64,000 nucleotides of DNA from Glaciihabitans sp. (GTDB lineage Bacteria > Actinomycetota > Actinomycetes > Actinomycetales > Microbacteriaceae), in NCBI GenBank assembly GCA_025463785.1, contig JAODBD010000003.1, positions 248,001 through 312,000 on the forward strand. Direction: 5' to 3'. The notes below the pieces were generated by a model. It saw only the letters and a list, made by a program, of their open reading frames with translations. It did not search any database and was not told the origin of the DNA. Positions within the stretch are counted from its first letter, which is position 1. Each line of letters opens with the position of its first letter. Of the stretch, positions 43,260-51,929 are shown piece after piece. Position numbers and translations under genes: made by a program.

Positions 43260-44150
43260 ATGGAACCATCTGACGAAGCCGCACAGCGATCGCGCGCCGA
43301 TCTTTTGCGCGAAAGCAAAGATCACATCGCGATCGAGACAATTGAGTTGTGCCGCGAGCTCAGCATCCGCGCAATGCTGGGTGGGGGACCCGTTCTCACC
43401 AGCAACGGTCTGATGTCGCCCGCCGTCGCAAAAAACGCGTCCATCGTGGTCGACCCGGCTTCGATCCGGCACCTGCACAGCGCGCTGCGTGAACGCGGCT
43501 GGCGGGATGTCGCGCCGAGCGGCCGCTATCGCATCCTGCCGTCCGCGCGGCTGACACTCGTGCACAGCGACGAGCCGGCCGGCCTCATCCTGTACTCGGT
43601 CATCCCGGGCTTCTTCGCCGACCCGGAGGAGACGTTCGACCTGATTTGGGAGCGACACAAGGAGATCGAGTTGCGTGGGCAGACTGTGCGTGTTCTGGGC
43701 CGCGTCGTTTCAGCGATCCTCGCGAGCCACGATGGGCTCGATGGCCGGGCATCCCGCCAGCGCAGTAATTTCGAGTACTTCGTCGAACAGTTTCGGGTTG
43801 TGCTCAACGACCACGAGCGCGCGGTTGTCGGCGATATGGTCGCCAAAATGGGCGGATGTGCCGAGATGAGGAGGCTGCTCGAGGCGATCGGGGTCGCACC
43901 CTGTGCGTTCACGCTTCCCTCGTCTGCCTATGTGCAGTGGCGGCTTCAGGTGCATCCGGCGGAAGTCACAGACCAACTGAAACGGGCTATCGCGCTTCTG
44001 GAATTGGCCGCTCCGGGCAGGGCGATGCTCCGTCAAAGCACTTCGGGAGCGTGGCGGCCGACGGATGTCGGGCGCAGTCTGTGCTCGCTTCCCGGAACGC
44101 TGCGCAGCATCTTTGGGGCGAAGCGTCGCTGGCGGGAGACTTTCGGTTAG
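43260..44150 (+). CDS. nucleotidyltransferase-fold protein (NTP_transf_5-like)
   Basis: The 296-residue protein resembles putative nucleotidyltransferases: IRAMLGGGPVLTSNG, then ASIVVDPASIRHLHSALRERGW, in the order and spacing of the fold. The metal-binding pair is weak (VVDP instead of DIDV). GAGAGGGAG precedes the ATG. It is convergent with the MarR gene and overlaps its end by four bases. A function in cell-surface or nucleotide chemistry cannot be assigned. Confidence 0.6.
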   Translation: MEPSDEAAQRSRADLLRESKDHIAIETIELCRELSIRAMLGGGPVLTSNGLMSPAVAKNASIVVDPASIRHLHSALRERGWRDVAPSGRYRILPSARLTLVHSDEPAGLILYSVIPGFFADPEETFDLIWERHKEIELRGQTVRVLGRVVSAILASHDGLDGRASRQRSNFEYFVEQFRVVLNDHERAVVGDMVAKMGGCAEMRRLLEAIGVAPCAFTLPSSAYVQWRLQVHPAEVTDQLKRAIALLELAAPGRAMLRQSTSGAWRPTDVGRSLCSLPGTLRSIFGAKRRWRETFG

Positions 44151-44599
44151 TCTTTGGCGCCGCCCACGCTGGCGCGGAGGGCATCTGTCAGTTTCTTGAG
44201 CGCGTGCAGCTGTTCTGTGCTGAGCGCACCGCCGACGTGGCGAGTGATTGATTCGGCATGAGCAACCGCCACCTTGCGGAACAGCAAATAGCCGGCGTCG
44301 GTAAGGCAGACAAATGTGCCACGGCCGTCGACCGGGTCGCTCTCTTTGCTCACGAGGCCGCGGGTGACAAGCCGGTCGACCAACCGGCTGACGCTCGGCT
44401 GAGTCAGCAGCAGGTGACGGTTGAGATCACGGATGCGGAGGCGCCGACCTTCCTGCTTGGACAGGTTGAACAGCACGTCGTACTCGTTGAAAGAAAGCTC
44501 ACCGGTGGGGAACTCACGGTTGAGCTGCCGAAGCACGGTGACCTGGGCGCGAAACAGGGACTCCCACGCGTTGATCGCTGCTGTAGAACGGTCGGTCAC
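44147..44599 (-). CDS. MarR family transcriptional regulator
   Basis: The 150-residue protein has the MarR winged helix (LRIRDLNRHLLLTQPSVSRLVDRL, about residues 55-80, and the wing VSKESDPVDGRGTFVCLTD). The start is a GTG at 44599. No target operon is adjacent in the divergent direction, and the long upstream gap may contain its own site. Confidence 0.9.
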   Translation of the reverse strand: MTDRSTAAINAWESLFRAQVTVLRQLNREFPTGELSFNEYDVLFNLSKQEGRRLRIRDLNRHLLLTQPSVSRLVDRLVTRGLVSKESDPVDGRGTFVCLTDAGYLLFRKVAVAHAESITRHVGGALSTEQLHALKKLTDALRASVGGAKD

Positions 44600-44868
44600 G
44601 CACTAACTCTATTGATCGCCGCTGACTTTCACTCACCCGGGTCCTTAAACAGGATTGAGGGCCGGCTTCAGAGGCTAGAAGCCGACCCTCTCCCTTGCAC
44701 CAAGAGTGTCCTGCAATCACATTCCGCAGAGGCTGCCACAGCAAACAACTTCTGCTGTTATGAATATATAACGGGAAGGTAACGGCGTCTAGTTACCTAA
44801 ACGTTATTTTTCTGCGAGTTTCATATGAATGGATTTTCCGCGTCGTTTGGCATCGGAATTGGCCGCAA
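44600..44868. other. AT-richer intergenic region with two hairpins
   Basis: A strong stem GAGGGCCGGCTTC/GAAGCCGACCCTC (44657-44690, one mismatch) lacks a T-run on either strand. A second inverted repeat GGTAAC/GTTACC (44778-44797) is followed on the plus strand by a T-run at 44806-44811. Either may end the leftward heavy-metal operon. No gene is seen. Confidence 0.5.
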
Positions 44869-46209
44869 TCACTCCAATTTTCGAAGGGGTCGTTCTCCGG
44901 GTGAGAAGACCTGCTCATCGGGCCCGACATCGGTGGTGCCCGGGCGGAGGAATCGTGCCGGGTCGGCGGTGAAGCGATCGCGGCACTGATCGCAGCAGAA
45001 GTAGTAGGTCGCGCCGTCGAGCATGGTGGTGGCTCCGGGGTTGGCCCGTTCGACCTGCATGCCACAGACCAGATCGGCGGCGTACGGAGATTCGGGACTG
45101 AGCCTGCCGCGGTTGCGGTAGACCACGTAGACGATCACTCCGATCAGAACGAAAACGATGTTGAGCACGGTCGTGTAGTTCCACTCGACCCGCGCCGGCG
45201 CAATCTGATTCGGGCGGGCCGGGGCGGAGATCTGGAGGAGGCGGAAGAGGTAGTCGACGGCAAGACCGGCGAGGCTCATTACCGCCCAGAACACGAGGAA
45301 TAACCGGAGGGTGAGGCGCCAGCCGTAGTACTTGGCGTAGATGAGTACCAAAGGCAGTGTTATGAGGTCGGCGAAGACGAATGCAATCACGCCGCCGAAA
45401 CTGAAGCCAGCGTGGAACAGGGCCGCCGCCAGAGGGACGTTGCCGACGGAGCAGACGAAGCTGATAAACGCAATGAATGGCCCGACGATCACATTCTCCA
45501 GGTCCGTCCAGAATCCGTGTCCCTGGAGGAACACGACCGAATAGACGGATGCGGGAACCGCGACCGCGAGAACACCGGCGACGAGGTAGCCGATCAGCAA
45601 CTCCTTGCGCAGCATCTTCAGGTCGGAGAACGTGTAGCTGGCGGCGGCGACCCATCCGGCTCGGGATCTCAATCGTTCCCGCAACGGGAGATCCTCGGTC
45701 ACGCTCGCCTCGGTGATTCCGTGCTCACGCGCGTCCGCGGCGGCTTTCGCGTTGAGACGCTCCCGGGCGGTTGCGATCTGTTTCGCCGGGAAGACGCGCG
45801 GGGCGAGCAGCCAGAACAGGACAATCATGATCGCGCCGCCGACGAACTCAGCTAGAGCGAACTGCCAGCCCAGAAGTAACCACAGGACGATACCGAGCTC
45901 GACCACGAGGTTGGTGGAAGCGACCATGAATACCATCGCCGTCGTGAAGTCTGCCCCCCGTTGGAACAGCGACTTCGCGAGAGCGGTCGCGGCATAGGAA
46001 CAACTGGATGAGGCTATCCCGAGGAGGCTGCTGTGAATGATGGTCTTCGGTTTGTGGTCGCCCATCAGCTTCTGCATGTCTTGCCGGGAAACGAACGATT
46101 GGACGATCCCGGAGAGAGTGAAGCCGAGGATCAGAGCCCAAAGGGTGGCCCAGAACATGAAGAACGCCTCGAGCAGGCTCTGTCCGACCACGCCCAGCAC
46201 CTCGGTCAC
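44869..46209 (-). CDS. COG0701 permease (DUF318/ArsP type) with C-terminal YHS domain
   Basis: The 446-residue protein has about ten membrane segments with HSSLLGIASSSCSYAATALAKSL, the conserved region of the COG0701 permeases that includes ArsP. The tail is a YHS-type metal-binding domain (DLVCGMQVERANPG, then YYFCCDQCRDRF). The GTG at 46209 overlaps the preceding gene stop (GTGA). It is the last gene of the CmtR operon, so it is likely a metal exporter or metalloid permease. The YHS fusion could pass metal to the channel. Confidence 0.88.
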   Translation of the reverse strand: MTEVLGVVGQSLLEAFFMFWATLWALILGFTLSGIVQSFVSRQDMQKLMGDHKPKTIIHSSLLGIASSSCSYAATALAKSLFQRGADFTTAMVFMVASTNLVVELGIVLWLLLGWQFALAEFVGGAIMIVLFWLLAPRVFPAKQIATARERLNAKAAADAREHGITEASVTEDLPLRERLRSRAGWVAAASYTFSDLKMLRKELLIGYLVAGVLAVAVPASVYSVVFLQGHGFWTDLENVIVGPFIAFISFVCSVGNVPLAAALFHAGFSFGGVIAFVFADLITLPLVLIYAKYYGWRLTLRLFLVFWAVMSLAGLAVDYLFRLLQISAPARPNQIAPARVEWNYTTVLNIVFVLIGVIVYVVYRNRGRLSPESPYAADLVCGMQVERANPGATTMLDGATYYFCCDQCRDRFTADPARFLRPGTTDVGPDEQVFSPGERPLRKLE

Positions 46210-46883
46210 GATGCCGCCTCCTCGTGTGCGTCCTCGACATCGCCGAGCAGCAGGCCGACCGGGATGTCGGTCTCGCCCTTCCAGGCTTCGAGGCCCTCCC
46301 GAACGGCGAGTACGACGATGACCAGGGCTGCGATAGGGTCCGCCCAAGCCCAGCCAAAAACAATATTCAGGAGAAGGCCGATCAGGACGGCGGCCGAGAG
46401 GTAGGTGCAGATCAGGGTCTGCTTCGAGTCCGCGACCGCGGTCGCGGAGCCGAGTTCCCGGCCGGTATGGCGCTCGACCAGGGACAGGACCGGCATCACG
46501 ATCACGCTGAGCGCCGTGACTACAATGCCGATCGCGGAGTGCTCAGCCTTCAGCACCCCGGTGAGGGAGAGGATTGCGCTGGTGGTGACGTAGGCGGCGA
46601 GGATGAAGAACGCAACCGCGATCACCCGCAGCACGGGCTTCTCGTAACGCTCCGGATCCTTGCGGGTGAACTGCCACGCCACTGCTGCGGCCGAGAGGAC
46701 TTCAACAAAGGAGTCCAGGCCGAATCCGATCAACGCGGTGGAGGACGCGGCCGAGCCTGCGGCGATGGAGACGGCGGCCTCAATCAGGTTGTAACCGATG
46801 GTGACGGCTACGATCCAGCGGATGCGCCGTTGTAGGATTTTTTTGCGGTCGCGGGATAGCGTGACGCTCGTGGTTGACGTCAT
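46206..46883 (-). CDS. short CDF-like cation transporter (membrane domain only)
   Basis: The 225-residue protein has six membrane segments of the cation diffusion facilitator type but lacks the C-terminal cytoplasmic domain. The transmembrane metal motif reads Asp57-x3-Glu61 (GFGLDSFVEV) rather than HxxxD, and the second site has DSKQT where HxxxD is expected. A paralogue lies at 62772-63392. It is coupled to cmtR upstream and to the permease downstream, so export of Cd, Pb or Zn is likely. Confidence 0.8.
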   Translation of the reverse strand: MTSTTSVTLSRDRKKILQRRIRWIVAVTIGYNLIEAAVSIAAGSAASSTALIGFGLDSFVEVLSAAAVAWQFTRKDPERYEKPVLRVIAVAFFILAAYVTTSAILSLTGVLKAEHSAIGIVVTALSVIVMPVLSLVERHTGRELGSATAVADSKQTLICTYLSAAVLIGLLLNIVFGWAWADPIAALVIVVLAVREGLEAWKGETDIPVGLLLGDVEDAHEEAAS

Positions 46884-47233
46884 CGAGCGGGTTCGCAGCA
46901 GCCCGGGACGGTGCATGTGGCGTTGATGCAAGGCGCCGACTCGTCGACGGCGAGAACTACCTTCACCAGGTCGCCCAAAGCGCGAGTGAGGTGTGGGTCG
47001 GAGATCTCGTAGCGCGTCTGCCGGCCTTCCGGTTCGGCGACGACGATCCCACAATCACGCAGGCAAGCCAGATGGTTCGACACGTTCTGCCGGGTCAATC
47101 CGAGATTATCCGCGAGCATCGCCGGATAGCCTGGTCCCTCAAGCAGGGTCATCAGGATCCGGGAGCGGGTCGGGTCGGCCATCGCTCGGCCCAGGCGGTT
47201 CATCACATCCAAGCGAGTCGTCAAGGTCAACAT
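46880..47233 (-). CDS. cmtR: ArsR/SmtB family Cd/Pb sensor, CmtR-like
   Basis: The 117-residue protein closely resembles mycobacterial CmtR. Cys57 and Cys61 (ACLRDCG) and Cys102 (SAPCINAT) occupy the same positions as the Cd/Pb ligands of CmtR, and Cys107, Cys112 and Cys113 add a Cys-rich tail. The helix-turn-helix is LADNLGLTRQNVSNHL. The start at 47233 is preferred; the longer frame would run through the palindrome at 47235. Its stop overlaps the CDF gene (ATGA). Confidence 0.92.
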   Translation of the reverse strand: MLTLTTRLDVMNRLGRAMADPTRSRILMTLLEGPGYPAMLADNLGLTRQNVSNHLACLRDCGIVVAEPEGRQTRYEISDPHLTRALGDLVKVVLAVDESAPCINATCTVPGCCEPAR

Positions 47234-47234
47234 T

Positions 47235-47248
47235 CTGTAATAGTACAG
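47235..47248. promoter_or_regulatory. CmtR operator palindrome
   Basis: CTGTA-ATAG-TACAG is a perfect palindrome that ends two bases before the cmtR ATG, and a further CTGTA half lies at 47255. A site this close to the start suggests a leaderless or nearly leaderless transcript that the repressor blocks. Confidence 0.65.
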
Positions 47249-47433
47249 CGCCGACTGTATTGACCGAATGCACCTAGAAGCACGACTCATGTCGATCGGG
47301 CGGATTGTCAACCTGCCTCAGATTCGATGGGCGTTGCCTTCGCTCGGGCAATGTCGCCAGGAACAGGTCTTGCCAATGGTCAGGAACGGGAGAGTACTTC
47401 GCGAGTGTCGGCAGTGAAGATCACACTTGCAAT

Positions 47434-48126
47434 ATGACCGTAACCCAGACCGTTGTGACCAAAGAGATGTTGCTAGGCATCCTCACTCATCGTGCCGTGC
47501 TTTGGGCTTTTGTCGAGCCGGTCCACGGGCCTCGACTGTGGGAAATGAAGAGCCAAGAGTCCTTCGCAAACGTCGTGCGACGCAACGTCATAGTGCTCAC
47601 TCGCGGGCTCCGAGCGCAGAGCACTTCCAGCAACACGGAGCTCATCACCCCCGACGTTTTCTCTGCCCTGGTCGATCGCACAGGCGGTACATCAGAGGTC
47701 TTCGACCATGTGAAAGGCCTCAGCGGCCGCGACCTAATGTGGGTGATGCAGAAACTTCCGACCGCCGCCGAGAGCGCGGCCCGAGCCCTCGCGGCCGACT
47801 TCTCGGCGCGAAGCTACCTGACCATGCGCAGCGAAGTCCCTACCCAAGACCTCGACTGGATGCCCGAACGCAGCCAGACCGCATCCCATCAGCGGCTCGA
47901 CCTCATTGGTCTCGCAGAGGATGGTGTACTCGAAATCATCGAACTGAAAGTCACCTCGCACCCAAACAGCCGCGACGGCAACGACTTCCCACAACTGCGC
48001 AAACAATTTGCCGCCGTCCGAGCGCGCCTCGGCGACGCCAGCCGACCGCTACGCGCCCGGCTGCTTTACATCCACGTCGACGGAGCTACTCCCACCTGGC
48101 GAACCTTCGCCGACGAACGACGCTAA
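47434..48126 (+). CDS. orphan protein with PD-(D/E)xK nuclease-like C-terminal motif
   Basis: The 230-residue protein is not one I recognise. Its C-terminal half contains Asp156 in RLDLIGLAEDG and, after a beta-strand-like stretch, Glu170 and Lys172 in IIELKV, the D...ExK pattern of restriction-endonuclease-like folds. The N-terminal 110 residues are of unknown fold. It stands alone between the CmtR operon and the sulfur operon with long gaps on both sides. It has slightly lower GC than its neighbours, so it may be acquired. Confidence 0.6.
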   Translation: MTVTQTVVTKEMLLGILTHRAVLWAFVEPVHGPRLWEMKSQESFANVVRRNVIVLTRGLRAQSTSSNTELITPDVFSALVDRTGGTSEVFDHVKGLSGRDLMWVMQKLPTAAESAARALAADFSARSYLTMRSEVPTQDLDWMPERSQTASHQRLDLIGLAEDGVLEIIELKVTSHPNSRDGNDFPQLRKQFAAVRARLGDASRPLRARLLYIHVDGATPTWRTFADERR

Positions 48127-48352
48127 TTCGGCAGATCGGCGACCGACGTTCTTGACCGAATAGAAGGCATAGGAGTTTCCGACAAATCGGGTGACACAAA
48201 CTCTGGCTGCAAAAGCTAGGAGTACGGACAAATACCTGATCAAGAGCGCATGTACGCGACAAGCCTCGCGAGAAGGACACGCGGAGTCGGTGATTCATCG
48301 GATTCATTCACGCATTCGCGGCACGACCTCGCCTCGCTGCATGCCGGCAGCT

Positions 48353-49300
48353 CTAGTGGGATGTGCTCACCCCGATGAGATCCTGCACGATGATCGCTGC
48401 GGTGCGGGCTCCCGCACCGGCAGCGACGATGAGTTGCTGCGGCCCTGGGGAGGCGACATCCCCGCTGGCGTAAAGCCCCTCGATCGAGGTTCGTCCGTCT
48501 CTGTCGGTGCTGAGTCGGTCAAACCGGTCGACTGTCAAGGCGTCACGATCCGCGCGTCGGATGAAGTCAAGATTCGACACCCACACTGGGCGAATGAATC
48601 CTCCCGTGACCGGGATGCGGTCGCCGTCTGCGAGCCGCACCGCGCTGATCGCTCCGCGGGTTCCCTCAAGATCGCCGATGGGTCGTCGTTCCAAGCGGAT
48701 GCCCCGTGACACCAGATTCATCTCTTCAGACGCTGTCAGCACGGCGACGGCGTTGGTGAACACGGTCAGGTTCGCGCTCCACCTCGCGATCAGGAGGGCA
48801 CGATCGTGCAGGTCGGATGTCTCGCCGATGAGCGCCAGGCGTTGGTCGCTGCGCTCGTAGCCATCGCAGGCGACGCAACTGAACACACTCATTCCGTAGA
48901 AACCGCGGAGCGACGGGATGTCCGGAAACACTTCTCGCAGGCCGGTCGCGAGGAGCACGGTCCGGCTGGTGACAACGCGTGATCGTGTGCCCCGAGCGAT
49001 TTCGACCGTGAATGGGTGGCTGCCGTCTCTATCGCGAGCGACACCGCTGACGACTGCGCGCGGGAGGTACTCGACCTCCGGATAGTTCGCGAGTTCGGCC
49101 CGCGCGAGCCCACGGAGTTCGATCGGGGGGATGCCATCCCGCGTGATGAAGCCGTGCGACTTGAGGGTCGCCGCATTACGAGGCCGATTGCTGTCGGCGA
49201 TGAGCACGCTCGACCGCGAACGCGCCAGGTTGAGCGCCGCCGACAACCCGGCGGGCCCAGCACCAACGATCACACAGTCGAACTCGTCCTGCTCACTCAT
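48353..49300 (-). CDS. thioredoxin-reductase-like FAD/NAD(P) oxidoreductase
   Basis: The 315-residue flavoprotein has the FAD loop VGAGPAGLSAALNLARS at the N-terminus, a redox-active CVAC pair (SCVACDGYE) in the position of the TrxB CATC site, and GLYASGDVASPGPQQL near the end. It overlaps the ferredoxin gene by eight bases, as the last gene of the sulfur operon. It may reduce a thioredoxin needed by CysH or act in another redox step; the partner is not encoded here. Confidence 0.88.
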   Translation of the reverse strand: MSEQDEFDCVIVGAGPAGLSAALNLARSRSSVLIADSNRPRNAATLKSHGFITRDGIPPIELRGLARAELANYPEVEYLPRAVVSGVARDRDGSHPFTVEIARGTRSRVVTSRTVLLATGLREVFPDIPSLRGFYGMSVFSCVACDGYERSDQRLALIGETSDLHDRALLIARWSANLTVFTNAVAVLTASEEMNLVSRGIRLERRPIGDLEGTRGAISAVRLADGDRIPVTGGFIRPVWVSNLDFIRRADRDALTVDRFDRLSTDRDGRTSIEGLYASGDVASPGPQQLIVAAGAGARTAAIIVQDLIGVSTSH

Positions 49301-49622
49301 GTGTCGTCGTGCGCAGCGGGAGCGCTGCAACGAGGGGGTGGTCGAAGTCGAGAACCCCGACCTTGGCGGCGCCGCCCGGATTGCCGATGTTTTCAAAGAA
49401 GTCCACGTTGACCCGGTGGTAGTCTGCCCACTCCTCCGGCAGGTCGGATTCGTAGTAGATCGCCTCGACCGGGCAGACGGGTTCGCACGCGCCGCAGTCG
49501 ACACATTCGTCCGCGTTGATGTAGAGGCTGCGTTCCCCTTCGTAGATGCAGTCGACGGGACATTCGTCAACGCAGGCGCGATCCTTAAGGTCCACGCAGG
49601 GCAGGGCGATGATGTACGTCAT
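49293..49622 (-). CDS. fdxA: 7Fe ferredoxin (3Fe-4S/4Fe-4S), FdxA-like
   Basis: The 109-residue protein has the two clusters of actinobacterial FdxA: PCVDLKDRACVDECPVDC and CVDCGACEPVCPVEAI, then a helical tail (DFFENIGNPGGAAKVG). It sits between the FprA-like reductase and the flavoprotein in the sulfur operon. It probably carries electrons from NADPH via FprA to sulfite reductase. Confidence 0.95.
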   Translation of the reverse strand: MTYIIALPCVDLKDRACVDECPVDCIYEGERSLYINADECVDCGACEPVCPVEAIYYESDLPEEWADYHRVNVDFFENIGNPGGAAKVGVLDFDHPLVAALPLRTTTHE

Positions 49623-50989
49623 TGCGCCACCGCGGCGATCTCGCGGGAGATCACCACCTGCTCGTCACGTCCCACAACCTTGACCCGCTCACGCGTAACC
49701 GACGATTCGTCGGCGTCGCCCAACCGACGCTCGTGCGTGTCGAGCTGGAGCCATCCCTCCCACGAGGTGTATTCGATCTCGCGGCTCTCGAGCAACTCAA
49801 GGAGATCAGAGTTATCCGCGCGGCGCATGGCGCCGATGTCGGCCAGCAGGTGCGCCACCGTCTCGGCAGCATCCCCCTTCGTGTGGCCGATCAGGCCCAC
49901 CGGTCCGCGCTTGATCCAGCCTGTCGCATAGAGTCCCGCGATCGGAGTGCCATCGGGAGTGATGACTCGACCTTCGACGTTGGGGATCACTCCGCGTGTG
50001 TCATCGAACGGGACTCCAGGCAATGGGCTGCCGAAGTAGCCGACGGCGCGGTACACCGCCTGCACGGGGTACTCGATGATCTCGCTCGTCGGCTCGTATC
50101 GTCCGTCGTCGGCCCGGGTCGTACGCGCGAAGCGGATGCCTTCGACCAGTCCGTCTCCGATGATCTCGATGGGGGCGTGCGCGAAGTGCAGGTGCAGGCG
50201 ACGCGAGGCGCCCGCGGGCTCCCGATCGAGCCATCCGCGAAGTGTCCTCGACATGACCTTCAGCTGGTTGCTGCCGATGGCAGCGGCGTCGGCGTCGTCA
50301 TCGAAGTCGTCGGCGTATACGATCACGTCGACATCGGGCACCTCGCCGAGTTCGCGCAGCTCGATGGGGGTGAACTTGATGTCGCCCGGTCCGCGTCGGC
50401 CGAATACGTGAACATCGGTGATCGACGAGCCAGCGAGCCCCTCGGCGACATTTGCGGGAATGTCGGTAGGCATGAGGTCCTCGACGTGCTTGGCGAGCAT
50501 GCGTGCAACGTCGAGTGCGACGTTTCCGTTGCCGAGCACGGCGACATCCGTGGCGTGCAGGGGCCACGTGCGCGGGACGTCGGGATGACCGTCGAACCAC
50601 GACACGAAGTCGGCCGCACCATACGACCCGGGTAGGTCGACTCCGGGGATGTCGAGCCGGACATCCCGGATCGCGCCCGTCGCAATGATGACAGCGTCGT
50701 AGCGCCGCTCCAGGTCGGGAAGAGTGACGTCGCGGCCAAACGTCACATTGCCAATGAACCGGATCGACCCGGAATCGAGCATCTCGTGCAGTGAGTTTAC
50801 GATCCCCTTGATGCGGGGATGATCGGGCGCGACGCCATATCGGATCAACCCGTACGGTGCAGGCAGCGATTCGATGAGGTCAATCGCGACCTCGCCCCCC
50901 GCCGACTTCACTGAGTTGGCGAGGATGTTTCCCGCATAGATTCCTGCTGGGCCGGCGCCGATGATGGCAACTTTGAGGCGTGGGGACAT
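49619..50989 (-). CDS. fprA: ferredoxin-NADP+ reductase, FprA (adrenodoxin reductase) type
   Basis: The 456-residue flavoprotein has FAD-binding VAIIGAGPAGIYAGNIL, then APYGLIRYGVAPDHPRIKG, the NADPH-binding VLGNGNVALDVARML, and the C-terminal ATGWIKRGPVGLIGHTKGDA, all hallmarks of FprA. It moves electrons from NADPH to ferredoxin. The ATG at 50989 lies 28 bases after the ABC permease stop, and its stop overlaps the ferredoxin start (ATGA). Confidence 0.94.
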   Translation of the reverse strand: MSPRLKVAIIGAGPAGIYAGNILANSVKSAGGEVAIDLIESLPAPYGLIRYGVAPDHPRIKGIVNSLHEMLDSGSIRFIGNVTFGRDVTLPDLERRYDAVIIATGAIRDVRLDIPGVDLPGSYGAADFVSWFDGHPDVPRTWPLHATDVAVLGNGNVALDVARMLAKHVEDLMPTDIPANVAEGLAGSSITDVHVFGRRGPGDIKFTPIELRELGEVPDVDVIVYADDFDDDADAAAIGSNQLKVMSRTLRGWLDREPAGASRRLHLHFAHAPIEIIGDGLVEGIRFARTTRADDGRYEPTSEIIEYPVQAVYRAVGYFGSPLPGVPFDDTRGVIPNVEGRVITPDGTPIAGLYATGWIKRGPVGLIGHTKGDAAETVAHLLADIGAMRRADNSDLLELLESREIEYTSWEGWLQLDTHERRLGDADESSVTRERVKVVGRDEQVVISREIAAVAQ

Positions 50990-51017
50990 GACGAAGCCTT
51001 CCGGTGGTGACGGGCGA

Positions 51018-51929
51018 TTATCGGGTCGTTGCAGTGGGTGCGAGGCCGCGCCGCCGGAGCAGGCGTCGCTCGATCGGCGCGAACACCACGAGTTCAACGA
51101 CGATGCCGATGCCGAGGATCGTGATGATGGTGCCAAGTACGCTGCTCAAGTCGGAGAGCTCTCTTCCCTGTTGCAGCAGAGAGCCGAGGCCGAACCCGAT
51201 GGAACCGCCGGTCGCGATGATCTCGGCCGCCATCAGGGACCGCCAGGAGAAGGCCCAACCCTGTTTGAGGCCGGCGAAGTAGCCGGGCATGGAGGCGGGC
51301 AGAACGACTAGCAGCGTGAGCTGAAGCCGCGAGGCGCCGAGCACGGTGCCGACGCGTGTCAGCTGAGGTGGAACCTGGTCGACCCCGGCGATCAGCCCGT
51401 TGACGATGGACGGAACGGCACCCATCAGAACGACGAAATAGACGGTCGCATCCGTGAGGCCGAACCAGATGACGGCGGCCGGCACCCAGGCGACCGACGG
51501 CAGTACCTGGAGGCCGGATATGAACGGACCCAGGGCACGGCGTAGCAAGCGGAATTCGGCGAGTAGCAGCCCGAGGGGTGTGCCGATTGCCACCGCGATG
51601 ACGAAGCCAAGGAGCCCGCGCTGGAGGCTGGTGCCGATGGAGAGCGGCAACTGGCCGGAGTGCCAGGCGCTGCCAAGTGATCCAATGACGGCCATCGGGC
51701 CCGGGTACAGGTCGGGGCGGGGATGTGCGACAACGGTATAGACCTGCCACGCGGCGAGAAGGAAAACCAGCAGGAGAACGGGCGGCAGCACGCCGCCGAG
51801 GAAGCGCCTCCACCATGGCGCGCGAATGACCCGCTCCGACTGCAACGCATCGAGGCCGGCCGCAAGCGTACGGAGGTCTCCCGGCGCGGTCACCCGTTCG
51901 CGCGGTTCAACCACAAGGTCATGCGGCAT
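51018..51929 (-). CDS. ABC transporter permease (SsuC/TauC/NrtB type)
   Basis: The 303-residue permease has six membrane segments and the EAA-type loop QLTRVGTVLGASRLQLTLLV, with LQVLPSVAWVPAAVIWFGL typical of sulfonate/nitrate importers. The ATG at 51929 overlaps the ATPase gene by eleven bases. In this setting it probably imports sulfate or an organosulfur compound. Confidence 0.92.
   Translation of the reverse strand: MPHDLVVEPRERVTAPGDLRTLAAGLDALQSERVIRAPWWRRFLGGVLPPVLLLVFLLAAWQVYTVVAHPRPDLYPGPMAVIGSLGSAWHSGQLPLSIGTSLQRGLLGFVIAVAIGTPLGLLLAEFRLLRRALGPFISGLQVLPSVAWVPAAVIWFGLTDATVYFVVLMGAVPSIVNGLIAGVDQVPPQLTRVGTVLGASRLQLTLLVVLPASMPGYFAGLKQGWAFSWRSLMAAEIIATGGSIGFGLGSLLQQGRELSDLSSVLGTIITILGIGIVVELVVFAPIERRLLRRRGLAPTATTR

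Noticed and set aside
44657-44690. Small RNA or intrinsic terminator at the GAGGGCCGGCTTC hairpin
   Set aside because: The stem is strong but has no T-run on either strand and no promoter that I can support, so it is described only as part of the gap.
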